In this document: positions 1-8,560 of the stretch, one piece after another
Position numbering within the stretch: the first letter of the stretch is position 1
How the letters are laid out: each line of letters starts with the position of its first letter
Assembly (NCBI RefSeq): GCF_009649745.1
Contig: NZ_WJNG01000010.1
Span: 61,272-125,271, forward strand
Source of the DNA: Aquibacillus halophilus
GTDB taxonomy: Bacteria; Bacillota; Bacilli; Bacillales; Amphibacillaceae
DNA: 64,000 bases
Reading direction: 5' to 3'
The notes under the pieces: model-generated
Told to the model about the DNA's origin: nothing
What the model saw: the letters and a program-made list of their open reading frames with translations, nothing else
The model's database searches: none
Made by a program: the position numbers and the translations under genes

Positions 1-34
1 CTCTAGTAATCGTCTAAAATACCTATCTATCTAA

Positions 35-862
35 TTAAATATTACCTATTGGACTCCTGCAAATCCCAATTGGAATACCTTTACGATTAATGATTTGTTT
101 CAGATTCACAATAGCATTTCCTTGATAAACTTGTTCCATAATATTTGCTACTTTTTCGCTTTCTTGTGTACTTACTTTTTGCTTCATATGTATTTTTTCA
201 AACCATTCGCTGATTTCTGTCGGGGAAACATTCCCAGCAATGGATGAAAGGCGATTATATCCATGAGATACTCTTTCTTCTAAATCCACTTCTCCACCAG
301 CATAAAAATATAAATTATTGTTATGCAGCTCTTTCTTTATTCGTTCAACTTTTCCTTTGTTGCCAGCATCTTTTATTCCAACCACTAAGTCTAACTTACT
401 TAACTGAATAATACTCTTCTCTGATAAATCAAATCCAGTTCTTTTTGGATTGTTATATAAAATAGTAGGCTTATTACTAAGGTTTATAATTGTTTTAGTG
501 TAAACTAATGCTTCTTCTTGTGTCGGTATAACATACGGTGGATAGCCAAGCATAATACCTGATATTTTTGTGTGTCGAATCTTATCAGCTAATTCCTCTG
601 CCTGTTTCTGTCTAATTGAAGCCACACCAAAGATAATTTCCATATTACTAATGAGTTCTTCTTCCAGTTCTAAACCGTTTATTATTTCAATTTTCTCTTG
701 AAGGCTTAAACTATGCTGTTCTCCAGTACTTCCAGAGACAAGAACAGATTTTACTCCTTGTTTATATAAGTCTCTTATATGACTTATTGTCCCTTGAATA
801 TTTAAAGATTCATCTTCAAAAAAAGCTGTTGGCACAGCAATATGAACTTTTTCTGTTAGCAT
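35..862 (-). CDS. Dihydrodipicolinate synthase/N-acetylneuraminate lyase family aldolase
   Basis: A 275-residue class I aldolase of the DHDPS/NAL superfamily. Members condense or cleave pyruvate-containing substrates through a Schiff-base lysine in a TIM barrel. Seen: the family GSTGE motif near residue 44, the catalytic tyrosine in YNNPKRTG near residue 137, and the Schiff-base lysine in GIKDAGN near residue 163. A GGGG ribosome site sits 8-10 nt upstream of the ATG. It is slightly shorter than typical DapA (about 290 aa) and has no lysine-biosynthesis neighbours, so it may serve sugar-acid or hydroxy-acid catabolism rather than lysine synthesis. The substrate cannot be assigned from sequence. 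Confidence 0.85.
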   Translation of the reverse strand: MLTEKVHIAVPTAFFEDESLNIQGTISHIRDLYKQGVKSVLVSGSTGEQHSLSLQEKIEIINGLELEEELISNMEIIFGVASIRQKQAEELADKIRHTKISGIMLGYPPYVIPTQEEALVYTKTIINLSNKPTILYNNPKRTGFDLSEKSIIQLSKLDLVVGIKDAGNKGKVERIKKELHNNNLYFYAGGEVDLEERVSHGYNRLSSIAGNVSPTEISEWFEKIHMKQKVSTQESEKVANIMEQVYQGNAIVNLKQIINRKGIPIGICRSPIGNI

Positions 863-1030
863 TATGTTATCCCCTTTACACTTTTAACCTATTTAAATTT
901 AAACTAAGGTCATCCCTTTGGCGCAATAGAAGTACGACAACGATAACCCTTTAATTGAATCAAATATCATCTTCTATTTTTAGCTTCAAATAACGAAGTT
1001 GAAACATTATCTGTTCATATACATACTTTC

Positions 1031-1771
1031 CTAATCTACCTTTAATTTTAAATTGGTGTTTACTCTGGATGAGTTTATATATCTTTTTTCAGCATGTATA
1101 TATCCATCCTCATCCCAATCACTTGGGATAAGATAGTATTCTCCCGTTCCTCCCTCAACAATAGACACTTTTCCTGTTTCTATGTTATATATACCTAAAT
1201 CAACCGTACCATATAACTCTGTTGCAATCATCGGTTCAAATTCAGTATTTTCAATTCCGATACCTACTCTTCTCGAATCAGGTGACCAAATTAGGGAAAT
1301 TACATATGGAATTGTATCTATCATCTTTTGTTTTTCAACCGAGTAAACATAACCTTTTTTCTTTATACCCGAATCAACAGTTTCTGTTATAAAATATTTG
1401 CTATTCGGTGACCAAAAATAATATTCACCAGGATGTTCCTCCAATCCAGTAACCTCATTAAATCTTGTGGGTTTTGTATCGCCAACTTTCCATAAATACA
1501 TTACTGGATTAGAACCCTTTTCTAAATAAGTAAATGCCACCATCTGTTTATTTGGAGACCAAGCCCACCAATCACTTAACGCTCGCTTATTTTCTTGTAA
1601 CAATATTTGAATAGCATTTCTTGTGCTGTTTTCTTCGATCAACTGTAGAGCATCTGAATCTTGCTTTGCTACTATTTCATCCTTAGAATTTTTTTCGTTA
1701 TAGATTGCTAATACAAATAAAAACAAACATCCGATACCAATAATTGAATAATACACTTTTCTCTTTGACAT
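1031..1771 (-). CDS. Membrane-anchored TolB-like beta-propeller protein
   Basis: A 246-residue protein with an N-terminal hydrophobic anchor (about residues 8-25) and an extracytoplasmic part. Repeated blades read WSPNKQMVAF, FWSPNSKYFI and IWSPDSRRVGIGI, which is the WSPDG-type signature of TolB/PD40 beta-propellers. Such domains usually bind proteins or ligands. The length holds only part of a propeller (three clear blades). No enzyme motif is visible. It lies among small membrane or exported proteins on the same strand, but gaps of more than 150 bp argue against one tight operon. The specific function is unknown. Confidence 0.7.
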   Translation of the reverse strand: MSKRKVYYSIIGIGCLFLFVLAIYNEKNSKDEIVAKQDSDALQLIEENSTRNAIQILLQENKRALSDWWAWSPNKQMVAFTYLEKGSNPVMYLWKVGDTKPTRFNEVTGLEEHPGEYYFWSPNSKYFITETVDSGIKKKGYVYSVEKQKMIDTIPYVISLIWSPDSRRVGIGIENTEFEPMIATELYGTVDLGIYNIETGKVSIVEGGTGEYYLIPSDWDEDGYIHAEKRYINSSRVNTNLKLKVD

Positions 1772-1858
1772 ATAGAAACCCCTATTTCTTTTTTTACAAA
1801 GGATATATATACATACTCAATACCAATCTTTCAATGTGCAGCAAATGTATCCGCTTAT

Positions 1859-1947
1859 GATTTACTTACTCCACTAACCTGTTGTGTTAGTTAAAAAAGT
1901 TGCATTCGCCTTATAATAAAAGTAAAGCACCCTACGTTGAAGAATAT
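1859..1947 (-). repeat. Intergenic repeat, copy 1 (GGGTGCTTTACTT family)
   Basis: On the minus strand this stretch carries GGGTGCTTTACTT, then TTATAAGG, then AATGCAAC, followed by a TTAGTGGAGTAA block. The same order occurs at 2831-2915. Both copies begin a few bases after the stop codon of a small minus-strand gene, so they probably act as conserved transcript ends or a dispersed Bacillaceae intergenic repeat. Confidence 0.6.
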
Positions 1948-1949
1948 AT

Positions 1950-2207
1950 TTAGTAATTATTTTTTTCATTATCTACTGAAAAAGCTGTAATATCTGGTTT
2001 TTCATCAATAATACCTTGTTGTTGCTTTATAAGATAATGGATTATAGAGATTAAATAACAAAGCAATAATATGATGACCATTCCTATAGATAAAATGATT
2101 GGTTCTAAATTACTTCCACCATCAACAGAAAAAAAATTGCTTAAAATCGTAAATAGAATAAAGCTACCTATAAAACTTCCTAAAAATATTCCAACAGATA
2201 CTCTCAC
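1950..2207 (-). CDS. Small two-TM membrane protein
   Basis: An 85-residue hydrophobic protein with two predicted membrane spans (about residues 5-25 and 35-58) and a short polar tail ending in DNEKNNY. The ATG is preceded by a GGAGGGATTAG ribosome site. No family is recognised. The repeat at 1859-1947 follows immediately. It is probably a real small gene, judging by its ribosome site and membrane-protein composition, but no function can be given. Confidence 0.55.
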   Translation of the reverse strand: MRVSVGIFLGSFIGSFILFTILSNFFSVDGGSNLEPIILSIGMVIILLLCYLISIIHYLIKQQQGIIDEKPDITAFSVDNEKNNY

Positions 2208-2404
2208 CTAATCCCTCCAATGATAATTTGAATTCTTTTTGAATTAGCCTGCGCCGTTAATTTAAGTACAGCTGTTCACGTATTAAATTTAACATAATAT
2301 TCCAATCATCCTTACTCTTTATCATTTTCTATACAATAAGCTCAAGTGCTCCTTATTACGCATTAGCACCTGTTGATGCAATAAGAAAAACCGTACCTGT
2401 TGAT

Positions 2405-2602
2405 TTATTCACTATTCTTGTCTTTATCCGTTAGTAACTTATCTACTTTTTCTTCTATCTTACTTAGTCGTTTATTTTTTTTGTTAAACATAACAATCAA
2501 TGAAGTGATTCCCACAACTAGAGCAATTAGAAGTAATAGAGAAACTAATTGAAAGATAACACTGCCTAAATGTATTCCACCTACTACTGATAATAAAAAC
2601 AA
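2405..2602 (-). CDS. Small single-TM protein with charged C-terminal helix
   Basis: A 65-residue protein with one long hydrophobic stretch (about residues 12-40) and then a charged, heptad-like tail (KRLSKIEEKVDKLL) that could form a short coiled coil. An AGGAGGAATTAA ribosome site lies just upstream of the ATG. This layout resembles small Bacillus membrane proteins of the DUF4083/YqgQ-like kind, but no family is firmly recognised. Function unknown. Confidence 0.55.
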   Translation of the reverse strand: MFLLSVVGGIHLGSVIFQLVSLLLLIALVVGITSLIVMFNKKNKRLSKIEEKVDKLLTDKDKNSE

Positions 2603-2915
2603 AATTAATTCCTCCTATCCTTTATAGTTAAGGAATTGCCAACTCTTCCACTTTACTGCCGCAATAAATTTAAGTACATCTATCGTGGACCCTTAAATAA
2701 TATATAAACGCTCCGAATGCACCTAAAACTAGAAAAATATTAAACTAAGTATAAATGATCTATTGTTCTATACTGCACCCCAAAACTAATTTTTTAAAAA
2801 AATTCACATTTACCATCACGTCTTAATTGTTACTTTTATTCCACTAAAGTGCTTCGTTTATAATGTGGTTGCATTTACCTTATATAAGTAAAGCACCCGT
2901 TTTGTTGAAGATACC
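2603..2915. repeat. Gene-free stretch with intergenic repeat copy 2
   Basis: No coding region is visible. The segment 2831-2915 repeats the GGGTGCTTTACTT...AATGCAAC block seen at 1859-1947, again directly after the stop of a minus-strand gene. The arm AAGTGCTTCG pairs loosely with the GTGCTTTACTT side. A short shared string, ATTTAAGTACA, near 2668 also occurs near 2263. Confidence 0.5.
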
Positions 2916-3257
2916 TTATTCTGTTGGGCTAATTGATAAGTAATTTGTTGAACAAATCAAAAGAACTTTTATGCCATCTTTCTTATACACTGTTGCAGCA
3001 CCTTCACGCCATTCGATATCCCATCCTTCCTTTTCCAACTCTATCTGGTATCTTTTAGGGATACCATTTTCTTCGGAAGCTTTCGACCAATTATATACAA
3101 TAATATTTTCTTCCTCTTTAGTCACTTCAGCATCTTTGGGAATAGGAAATCCACCAAATTTCTGTACTTGAACAAATGAAATGTAAGTAACAATGAAATA
3201 CCCAGCTATAATAACGATGATGATTCCAAGCAATGCAATTACTCCCTTTTTATCCAT
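2916..3257 (-). CDS. Membrane-anchored small protein of unknown function
   Basis: A 113-residue protein starting MDKKGVIALLG, with one N-terminal membrane anchor (about residues 5-27) and a soluble domain of about 80 residues outside. An upstream in-frame methionine exists at 3377, but GAGGGGAG seven bases before the ATG at 3257 decides the start. The ectodomain contains alternating charged and aromatic residues (GWDIEWREGAATVYKKDG), which suggests a small beta-rich fold. The family is not recognised. Confidence 0.6.
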   Translation of the reverse strand: MDKKGVIALLGIIIVIIAGYFIVTYISFVQVQKFGGFPIPKDAEVTKEEENIIVYNWSKASEENGIPKRYQIELEKEGWDIEWREGAATVYKKDGIKVLLICSTNYLSISPTE

Positions 3258-3636
3258 ATCTCCCCTCACCTTCTCAATTAATTTAAATTTGCTTAATGCT
3301 TCTAGACCAAATACTAAGGTTATCTCGTAACGATCCTTACCTTTTTTATTCAACAATCCTGCGCAGTGTAAGTACATTCACTCATAATCTTAATTTAATT
3401 TTACCATAAATAACCAAAACACCTTGCAAAGGATAGAATCAAATCTTAATTATTGATTACTGAAATTGTGTATGAATTTACAGTAAAAATTGCAGGCGTA
3501 CACCAGTTAACGTAAATTAGGGCATTTAATATCACAAAAAAAATGACTACCAAATTGATATACAATTTGGTAGTCATTTTTTTTGTGTTTGCGATAGGTA
3601 AAGGAACCCGTTAGCAATAGTCAATCCTTGTTAAAT
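3258..3636. other. Gene-free stretch downstream of the ars operon
   Basis: No gene is seen. It contains the perfect hairpin terminator at 3533-3587 and, at about 3599-3615, the string AAAGGAACCCGTTA that recurs at 37162-37175. The rest is AT-rich sequence between the end of the ars operon and the next minus-strand gene. Confidence 0.5.
3533..3587. terminator. Bidirectional hairpin terminator of the ars operon
   Basis: A perfect 25-bp inverted repeat with a 5-nt loop (ATATA). The arm reads ATGACTACCAAATTG with A-runs outside, so each strand ends in a run of eight T. It lies about 50 bp beyond the stop of the HesB-like gene and probably terminates the arsenic operon. Confidence 0.9.
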
Positions 3637-3918
3637 CTAACAACAATCCTCTATGCCTTCGAGAACAAGACCTTTTTCTCCATTTGATTCTTTAACATTT
3701 AATATAACGCCTTCTGTTTGATCCTTAATGATAGGATCAATTGCGACATTGATGCCATTTATCTCTTTTAATTCGTCATCTGCGTGTGGCTCATCCAGAG
3801 CCAATCCTAATTTTGGACTTCCTCAGCCCATACCCGCGAAGTAAATGCGTAACGTGCGTATTTCTTGTTCGTTCATGACATCTATTAAAAGGCTTTTAGC
3901 TTGTTCACTAATATTCAT
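3637..3918 (-). CDS. HesB-like selenoprotein (in-frame TGA read as selenocysteine)
   Basis: A 93-residue HesB/IscA-like protein whose frame runs from ATG (3918) to TAG (3637) across a single TGA at 3823-3825, codon 32. The flanks read RIYFAGMG-U-GSPKLGLALDEP. Relatives have cysteine here (GxGCGSP or GCGGP). Downstream sequence stays in frame and conserved (GLALDEPHADDE, then VAIDP), ending in Cys-Cys, so this is not a decayed pseudogene. A GAGGTGA ribosome site precedes the ATG. A SECIS-like hairpin starts 20 nt after the TGA. The gene follows arsD by 46 bp and ends the ars operon. Known: HesB-like selenoproteins exist in bacteria, and the fold belongs to A-type Fe-S/thiol proteins. Inferred: a redox or metalloid-binding role linked to arsenic. 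Alternative: a nonsense mutation, made less likely by the second case at 18509-19144. Confidence 0.82.
3787..3803 (-). promoter_or_regulatory. Candidate bacterial SECIS hairpin in the HesB-like gene
   Basis: On the minus strand TGGCTC-TGGAT-GAGCCA forms a 6-bp stem with a 5-nt loop UGGAU. The loop starts 25 nt after the TGA, with G at loop positions 2 and 3. This meets the published description of bacterial SECIS elements (short apical loop with an early G, about 16-37 nt from the UGA). It lies inside the coding frame, as bacterial SECIS must. Confidence 0.75.
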
Positions 3919-3964
3919 GGTTTAGTCACCTCTTTCATACTAATTGTACAATAGTTACCCAATT

Positions 3965-4321
3965 CTATAACAGCGAAATGCCTTTCGACTTCTCTTCTTT
4001 TTTGTCTAAATCCATTTTTGGAATTCCGGTCCATTGTTCTAGCTCATCATTTGTAGGATAGTCACCAAGCTTTTTGACTTCTTTATTAACAAGGACAACC
4101 GGTAAAACGTCAATCCCTTTTTCCTCTAAAAGCTGTTGCACTTTTATTTCATTAACAAAAAATTGTGCGTCGTTCGCTAGGTTATAACGTTTAATATCAA
4201 TACCTCTTTTTTCAAGTAGAAAAATAGCTGTTGCGATCCGGGTTAGTTCAGGATCTACACTAGGACCACATACTCCAGTTGCACAACAAAGCGCCGGATC
4301 AAAGATTTCAATTGTTGCCAT
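3965..4321 (-). CDS. arsD: Arsenite metallochaperone ArsD
   Basis: A 118-residue ArsD. It carries As(III)/Sb(III) to the ArsA ATPase and also acts as a weak repressor. The N-terminus reads MATIEIFDPALCCATGVCGPS, with the vicinal Cys12-Cys13 and Cys18 that bind metalloid. The thioredoxin-like body includes QLLEEKGIDVLPVVLVN. An upstream TTG at 4330 is open, but AAGGAAGGTG supports the ATG at 4321. It sits between arsC and the HesB-like selenoprotein gene in a single-strand operon with arsA, its known partner. Confidence 0.93.
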   Translation of the reverse strand: MATIEIFDPALCCATGVCGPSVDPELTRIATAIFLLEKRGIDIKRYNLANDAQFFVNEIKVQQLLEEKGIDVLPVVLVNKEVKKLGDYPTNDELEQWTGIPKMDLDKKEEKSKGISLL

Positions 4322-4368
4322 GGTTAACACCTTCCTTTTAGAAAAGAGAACTCTAACTATTCTCCCAT

Positions 4369-4788
4369 TTATTCACCGGTCTTTGCAAATCTTTCAATTC
4401 GTTCTCCGATTTGATCGCGAACTTGCTGGAAAACAGCCCATTTATCTTCCTCTGAACCCTCAGCTTTTGCAGGATCATCAAAGCCCCAGTGAACGCGTTC
4501 CTTATTTGGTGGTGTTGCCGGACACACATCATTGGCATGACCACATAACGTTACTACTAAATCCGCTTTTTGAAGAAGTTCTTGGTCAATTGTATCAGAA
4601 GTTTGATCCGAGATGTCAATGTCTACCTCATTCATTGCTTTAATTGCCTTTGGATTAACACCATGTGCTTCAATTCCAGCTGAATACACATCATACTTAT
4701 CACTTAAGTGCTTCTTTCCCCATGCCTCAGCCATTTGACTTCGGCAAGAATTACCTGTACATAAAAAGTAAATAATTGGTTTTGTCAT
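4369..4788 (-). CDS. arsC: Thioredoxin-linked arsenate reductase ArsC
   Basis: A 139-residue arsenate reductase of the low-molecular-weight phosphatase fold. It reduces arsenate to arsenite for export. The P-loop [14 protein letters not shown] places nucleophile Cys10 and Cys15. The redox pair lies in [15 protein letters not shown] (about Cys82 and Cys89), which defines the thioredoxin-coupled Staphylococcus/Bacillus type. The order acr3-arsC-arsD in one direction fits conversion followed by efflux. Length is normal and no key residue is missing. Confidence 0.96.
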   Translation of the reverse strand: MTKPIIYFLCTGNSCRSQMAEAWGKKHLSDKYDVYSAGIEAHGVNPKAIKAMNEVDIDISDQTSDTIDQELLQKADLVVTLCGHANDVCPATPPNKERVHWGFDDPAKAEGSEEDKWAVFQQVRDQIGERIERFAKTGE

Positions 4789-4835
4789 TAGTAAAACTCC
4801 TTCATATATAGTTTTTCATATTATTGTTTTTTTAG

Positions 4836-5909
4836 TTATCCTTTACTGTATTGTCCTTCTGGAAACCAATGTCTCGTATTATTAGCGATGCGCACTAAAA
4901 ATAACATCAATGGAACTTCAACAAGAACACCTACAACAGTAACTAGTGTTGCTCCTGAATTTAATCCGAATAATGCAATCGCAACTGCGACGGCTAACTC
5001 AAAGAAATTGCTTGTTCCTATCATTGCTGCAGGTGCGGCAACACTGTGCTCGATTTTCCATACCTTAGCCCATAAATAAGCAATAACAAAAATAAATAAG
5101 GTCTGGATTATCAACGGGACAGCTATTAATCCAATATGAATTGGGTTACTTAGGATGACATCACCTTGGAATGAAAAGATGGTGATTAAGGTTAGCAATA
5201 AACCTACAATCGTAAATTTGCTTGCATTTTTAAGGTAGACAGTTTCAAACCATTCAAGCCCTTTACGCTTAACAAGGACAATCCGTGAAAGATATCCCGC
5301 CAAAAGTGGGATGACGATAAATAGGACAATGGAAAGAAAAATAGTATCAAACGGAATGATAAAATCATTAATTCTTAATAAGAACATGACAATCGGAGCA
5401 TAAGCAAAAATTAGTATTAGATCATTGACTGATACTTGGACCAACGTATAACCTGCATTCCCTTTTGTTAAAAGGCTCCAAACAAACACCATTGCTGTAC
5501 ATGGTGCGGCACCCAGTAAAACTGCACCCGCGATATATTGTGCTGCCAGGTCTGCTGGAATAAACGGTTCAAATAATATCTTGAAAAATAACCAGGCGAA
5601 GAAATACATGGTGAACGGTTTTATCAACCAGTTAACAACAAGGGTGATCACTAAACCCTTAGGTTTTTTTCCTGCATTGACAATACTTGAAAAATCGACT
5701 TGTGCCATCATCGGATAAATCATTAACCAGATAAGGATCGCTACCGGCACAGATACTTGGGCATATTCAAATCGACTTAATGTTTCTGGAACTTGCGGCA
5801 AGAACTGTCCAACGGCAATACCTACTACAATACAAAGGATTACCCATACAGATAAATATCGTTCAAAAAAACCAATTCCTTTTTCTTTTTCTAGGTATTC
5901 ATTACTCAT
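4836..5909 (-). CDS. acr3: Arsenite efflux transporter Acr3
   Basis: A 357-residue membrane protein of the BART/Acr3 family that exports As(III). About ten membrane spans are visible, and the conserved cysteine lies in GAVLLGAAPCTAMVFVWS, which is essential in characterised Acr3 proteins. An upstream TTG extends the frame to 5927, but GGGGGT 10 nt before the ATG at 5909 favours that start. Acr3 together with arsA and arsD in one operon implies an ArsA-energised or ArsA-assisted efflux. Acr3 normally works alone by proton antiport, so this coupling is an inference. Confidence 0.95.
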   Translation of the reverse strand: MSNEYLEKEKGIGFFERYLSVWVILCIVVGIAVGQFLPQVPETLSRFEYAQVSVPVAILIWLMIYPMMAQVDFSSIVNAGKKPKGLVITLVVNWLIKPFTMYFFAWLFFKILFEPFIPADLAAQYIAGAVLLGAAPCTAMVFVWSLLTKGNAGYTLVQVSVNDLILIFAYAPIVMFLLRINDFIIPFDTIFLSIVLFIVIPLLAGYLSRIVLVKRKGLEWFETVYLKNASKFTIVGLLLTLITIFSFQGDVILSNPIHIGLIAVPLIIQTLFIFVIAYLWAKVWKIEHSVAAPAAMIGTSNFFELAVAVAIALFGLNSGATLVTVVGVLVEVPLMLFLVRIANNTRHWFPEGQYSKG

Positions 5910-5942
5910 AAAAATTAGTACCCCCAAGCACTTCTATTTTCT

Positions 5943-6290
5943 TTAATTACAACAAACTCTTAGTCCTTTAATTTCAAGATCTTTAATTTTCTCTCGCTGT
6001 TCAGGAAAATGAATCATGATACTCTTAACTAACGAAAAAATTTCAGATTCAGTATTAACACGACAAAAAATCCATTGTCCCTGTCTTCGTTCTTTAACAA
6101 TTTCAGCAGCCTTTAATTTTTTGACATGCTGACTAATCGAAGGCTGACTCATTTCCAGTATTTCAACGAGCTCACAGACACAACATTCATCATGCATTAA
6201 TAGAGACACGATACTTAATCTCGTTTTATCTCCTAAAAGCTTTAATACTATTGACCCCTTTTCAACATCAATTGTATTTATCGTTGTCAT
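5943..6290 (-). CDS. arsR: ArsR-family arsenic-responsive repressor
   Basis: A 115-residue winged-helix ArsR/SmtB repressor. The motif HDECCVCELVEIL (near residue 34) is the cysteine site that binds As(III) in classical ArsR (ELCVCDL type), with an extra cysteine. The recognition helix lies in MSQPSISQHVKKLK. The C-terminus ends LRVCCN, giving a second vicinal pair that could add a ligand. It lies between arsA and acr3 and probably regulates the promoter upstream of arsA. Confidence 0.93.
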   Translation of the reverse strand: MTTINTIDVEKGSIVLKLLGDKTRLSIVSLLMHDECCVCELVEILEMSQPSISQHVKKLKAAEIVKERRQGQWIFCRVNTESEIFSLVKSIMIHFPEQREKIKDLEIKGLRVCCN

Positions 6291-6311
6291 ATGACACCCT
6301 CCCTGAATAGC

Positions 6312-8072
6312 TTATCCGAACTTTTTTAATTCAGCTATACCGATAATATCCTCGATTTGCCACGGAACAACAACTGTCTTTGTTGCTAAATCACTGGAAA
6401 CTTTTTCAATCCATTTCTGTTCAGACGAAGCTCTCCCCTTTAATACCGGGTCGAACGTATTGGTTGCTTGGAAGCTTTGATTAATGATCCACCAAGCAGG
6501 TTCAATTCCTGCACGACGGAGGTCATCCTGCAATCGGCTTGCTTCGTACACAGGTGTTGCTTCCGGTAGCGTAACTAAGGCAACATGCGTTTGTTTAGGG
6601 TCTCGTAATCGAGGTATTAATTTTTGGACCGATTCTGGCATTTCCCCTGTAGTTCTCTCTACTTCTCGGTGATACGTTTGAGCTGCGTCTAATAGCAAAA
6701 GTGTGTGTCCTGTTGGAGCTGTATCAATAACAACAAACGAATCTTTTGATTGTTCAACCACTTCTGCAAATGCACGAAAGACAGCAATTTCTTCTGTGCA
6801 TGGGGACTCCAGGTCTTCCTTAACATACGCAATTTCCTCTTCAGATAAACTGTTATCTAATCCCGCTAGCACTTGCTTCCGATAAGCATCGACTACTTCT
6901 ATCGGATCTATTTTGCTTATCGTTAAATTCTCTGAAACAGTTTCTTGGCTGAGGACATGCGATAGATGGGCTGCCGGATCTGTTGTTGTTAACAGTACAC
7001 GATGTCCTTTTTCGGCTAGCCCGACCGCAACAGCTGCTGCCATCGTAGTTTTACCAACTCCACCCTTTCCCATTGTCATAAACACACCTTGTTTTCTTGG
7101 ACTAAGATCATCAACGATTTGTTTAATAGAAGAAAGACGATCCACCGCTTTTGCTTCAGTTAGTTCAGGATGCGTCATTATGCCTTCTTGAAAAAACTCT
7201 CTCAAGGCACTTAATCCCGTTAAATTGTAAGGAACAAGTGGTAAAAAGTAGTTGTTCATCGATGAAAATAGTGCTGGCAGCTTATCTAGTGCCTGTTGTT
7301 GCTTTTCCTCTAACTTGATCGCTATAGGATCATCGGATTGACGTTTAAATAGGCCGTTAACTATTATTGCTTGATTAGTTATGCCAATCTGTTCAAGTTC
7401 GGACGACGCTCGCGCTGCTTCTTCCAATGAAGAACGATCAGGTCTGGCAACAAGTACAAGCTGTGTTTCTTCTCCATTTGCTAAAGCTTTCATCGTTTGT
7501 TCGTAAAGATCTTTTTTCTCTTCTAAACCAGCAAGTGGTCCTAAGCAGGATGCGCCATGCGTACTATTGTCTAAAAATTGATTCCATGCAGTTGGCAACT
7601 GTAATAAACGTAATGTATGACCTGTTGGCGCCGTATCGAAAATAATATGATCAAAATCTTTCGTCGATTGCTCATTGGCTAATAGATGCGTAAATTCATC
7701 GAAAGCAGCAATTTCAACCGTACACGCACCTGATAACTGCTCCTCCATACTAGCAATTGCAGCATCAGGAAGCTTCCCACGATATGGTCCAACCAATTTT
7801 TCACGATAAGCTCGGGCTGCCTCTTCAGGGTCTAAGTTAGCAGCATAAAGATTTGGAATTTCTGCAATCATTGTTGGTTTATTTTGAAGTTCAACCTCAA
7901 AAACATCTTGTAAATTCGAAGCAGGATCGGTACTTACAATTAGTACCTTTTTCCCTTGATCAGCTAGAGCAATAGCAGTAGCACAAGCTGTAGAGGTTTT
8001 TCCTACTCCACCTTTACCTGTAAAAAATAAATACCTAGTGTTTGAAATAGCTTCTGGACGTAAACGTTCCAT
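6312..8072 (-). CDS. arsA: Arsenite-activated ATPase ArsA (two-domain)
   Basis: A 586-residue tandem P-loop ATPase. The first half has FFTGKGGVGKTS and the signature DTAPTGHTLRLLQLP. The second half repeats both (GKGGVGKTTMAAA and DTAPTGHTLLLLDAA). Metalloid-binding cysteines are visible in SGACTVEIAAFDEF and ESPCTEEIAVFRAF, at matching places in the two halves, plus ASCLGP. This is full-length bacterial ArsA, a soluble ATPase that docks on the efflux permease. GAGGAGATATTTA supports the ATG at 8072 over one five codons upstream. It is the first gene of the operon. Confidence 0.95.
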   Translation of the reverse strand: MERLRPEAISNTRYLFFTGKGGVGKTSTACATAIALADQGKKVLIVSTDPASNLQDVFEVELQNKPTMIAEIPNLYAANLDPEEAARAYREKLVGPYRGKLPDAAIASMEEQLSGACTVEIAAFDEFTHLLANEQSTKDFDHIIFDTAPTGHTLRLLQLPTAWNQFLDNSTHGASCLGPLAGLEEKKDLYEQTMKALANGEETQLVLVARPDRSSLEEAARASSELEQIGITNQAIIVNGLFKRQSDDPIAIKLEEKQQQALDKLPALFSSMNNYFLPLVPYNLTGLSALREFFQEGIMTHPELTEAKAVDRLSSIKQIVDDLSPRKQGVFMTMGKGGVGKTTMAAAVAVGLAEKGHRVLLTTTDPAAHLSHVLSQETVSENLTISKIDPIEVVDAYRKQVLAGLDNSLSEEEIAYVKEDLESPCTEEIAVFRAFAEVVEQSKDSFVVIDTAPTGHTLLLLDAAQTYHREVERTTGEMPESVQKLIPRLRDPKQTHVALVTLPEATPVYEASRLQDDLRRAGIEPAWWIINQSFQATNTFDPVLKGRASSEQKWIEKVSSDLATKTVVVPWQIEDIIGIAELKKFG

Positions 8073-8126
8073 TAAATATCTCCTCATCTATTTGAATTGC
8101 CTAATTGATTAAATTTATGACTTCAT

Positions 8127-8164
8127 TATATAAGTGATCAATTATATAAGCAAGCACTTATATA
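8127..8164 (-). promoter_or_regulatory. Candidate ars operator/promoter region
   Basis: A perfect 10-bp inverted repeat TATATAAGTG...CACTTATATA with an 18-bp spacer lies 55 bp upstream of the arsA start, within an AT-rich stretch suited to a promoter. ArsR proteins bind such imperfect palindromes. The spacing is unusual, so this is a suggestion only. Confidence 0.4.
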
Positions 8165-8437
8165 TATAAATTAAGCTGGTTCTTTTAAATTTATCATCTA
8201 CTAGAAAACCAAAACAAATCCATTACTTTTTTTCTATGTGTGAACTATAGGGAATATTGAAGGATTCACAGAATTTTTATCGAATATACTTATTGGAGTA
8301 ATTACGCTTTCAAAACTTTTTGATAATTGGGTTTTCATTATATAAAGCTGTTTTCTAAAAGATTGTTTTTGACAGAATATCTATAAACTGCGAAGTAACT
8401 ATCTGACTTCCTTACGGTCTTTATGGGAATAGTGCTA

Positions 8438-8560
8438 TCTCACCGCTGCAGAAAAACACTCCCTTTCCATGGGGAACGCCTCAGCCTCCTCGCTCGTAAA
8501 GAACACTCACTGCGGGGTCTTCAGACTGTTCCTTTCCCATAGGAGTGTCGCATTTTTCCG
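8438..8560 (-). repeat. Bacillaceae intergenic GC-rich repeat, copy 1
   Basis: On the minus strand it reads ACTCCTATGGGAAAGGAACA, then CTGAAGACCCCGCAG, GAGGAGGCTGAGGCG and CATGGAAAGGGAGTG. This matches a family often seen between Bacillaceae genes (ACTCC-x-GGGA...CTGAAGACCCCGC...GAGGAGGCTGA...CGCGGAAAGCG). No coding frame. It is inverted relative to copy 2. Confidence 0.65.

Noticed and set aside
4320..4643. Plus-strand open frame opposite arsC
   Set aside because: It is the antisense shadow of arsC, without its own ribosome site or any family resemblance.
6484..7191. Several plus-strand open frames opposite arsA
   Set aside because: They mirror the codon pattern of arsA on the other strand and show no coding features of their own.
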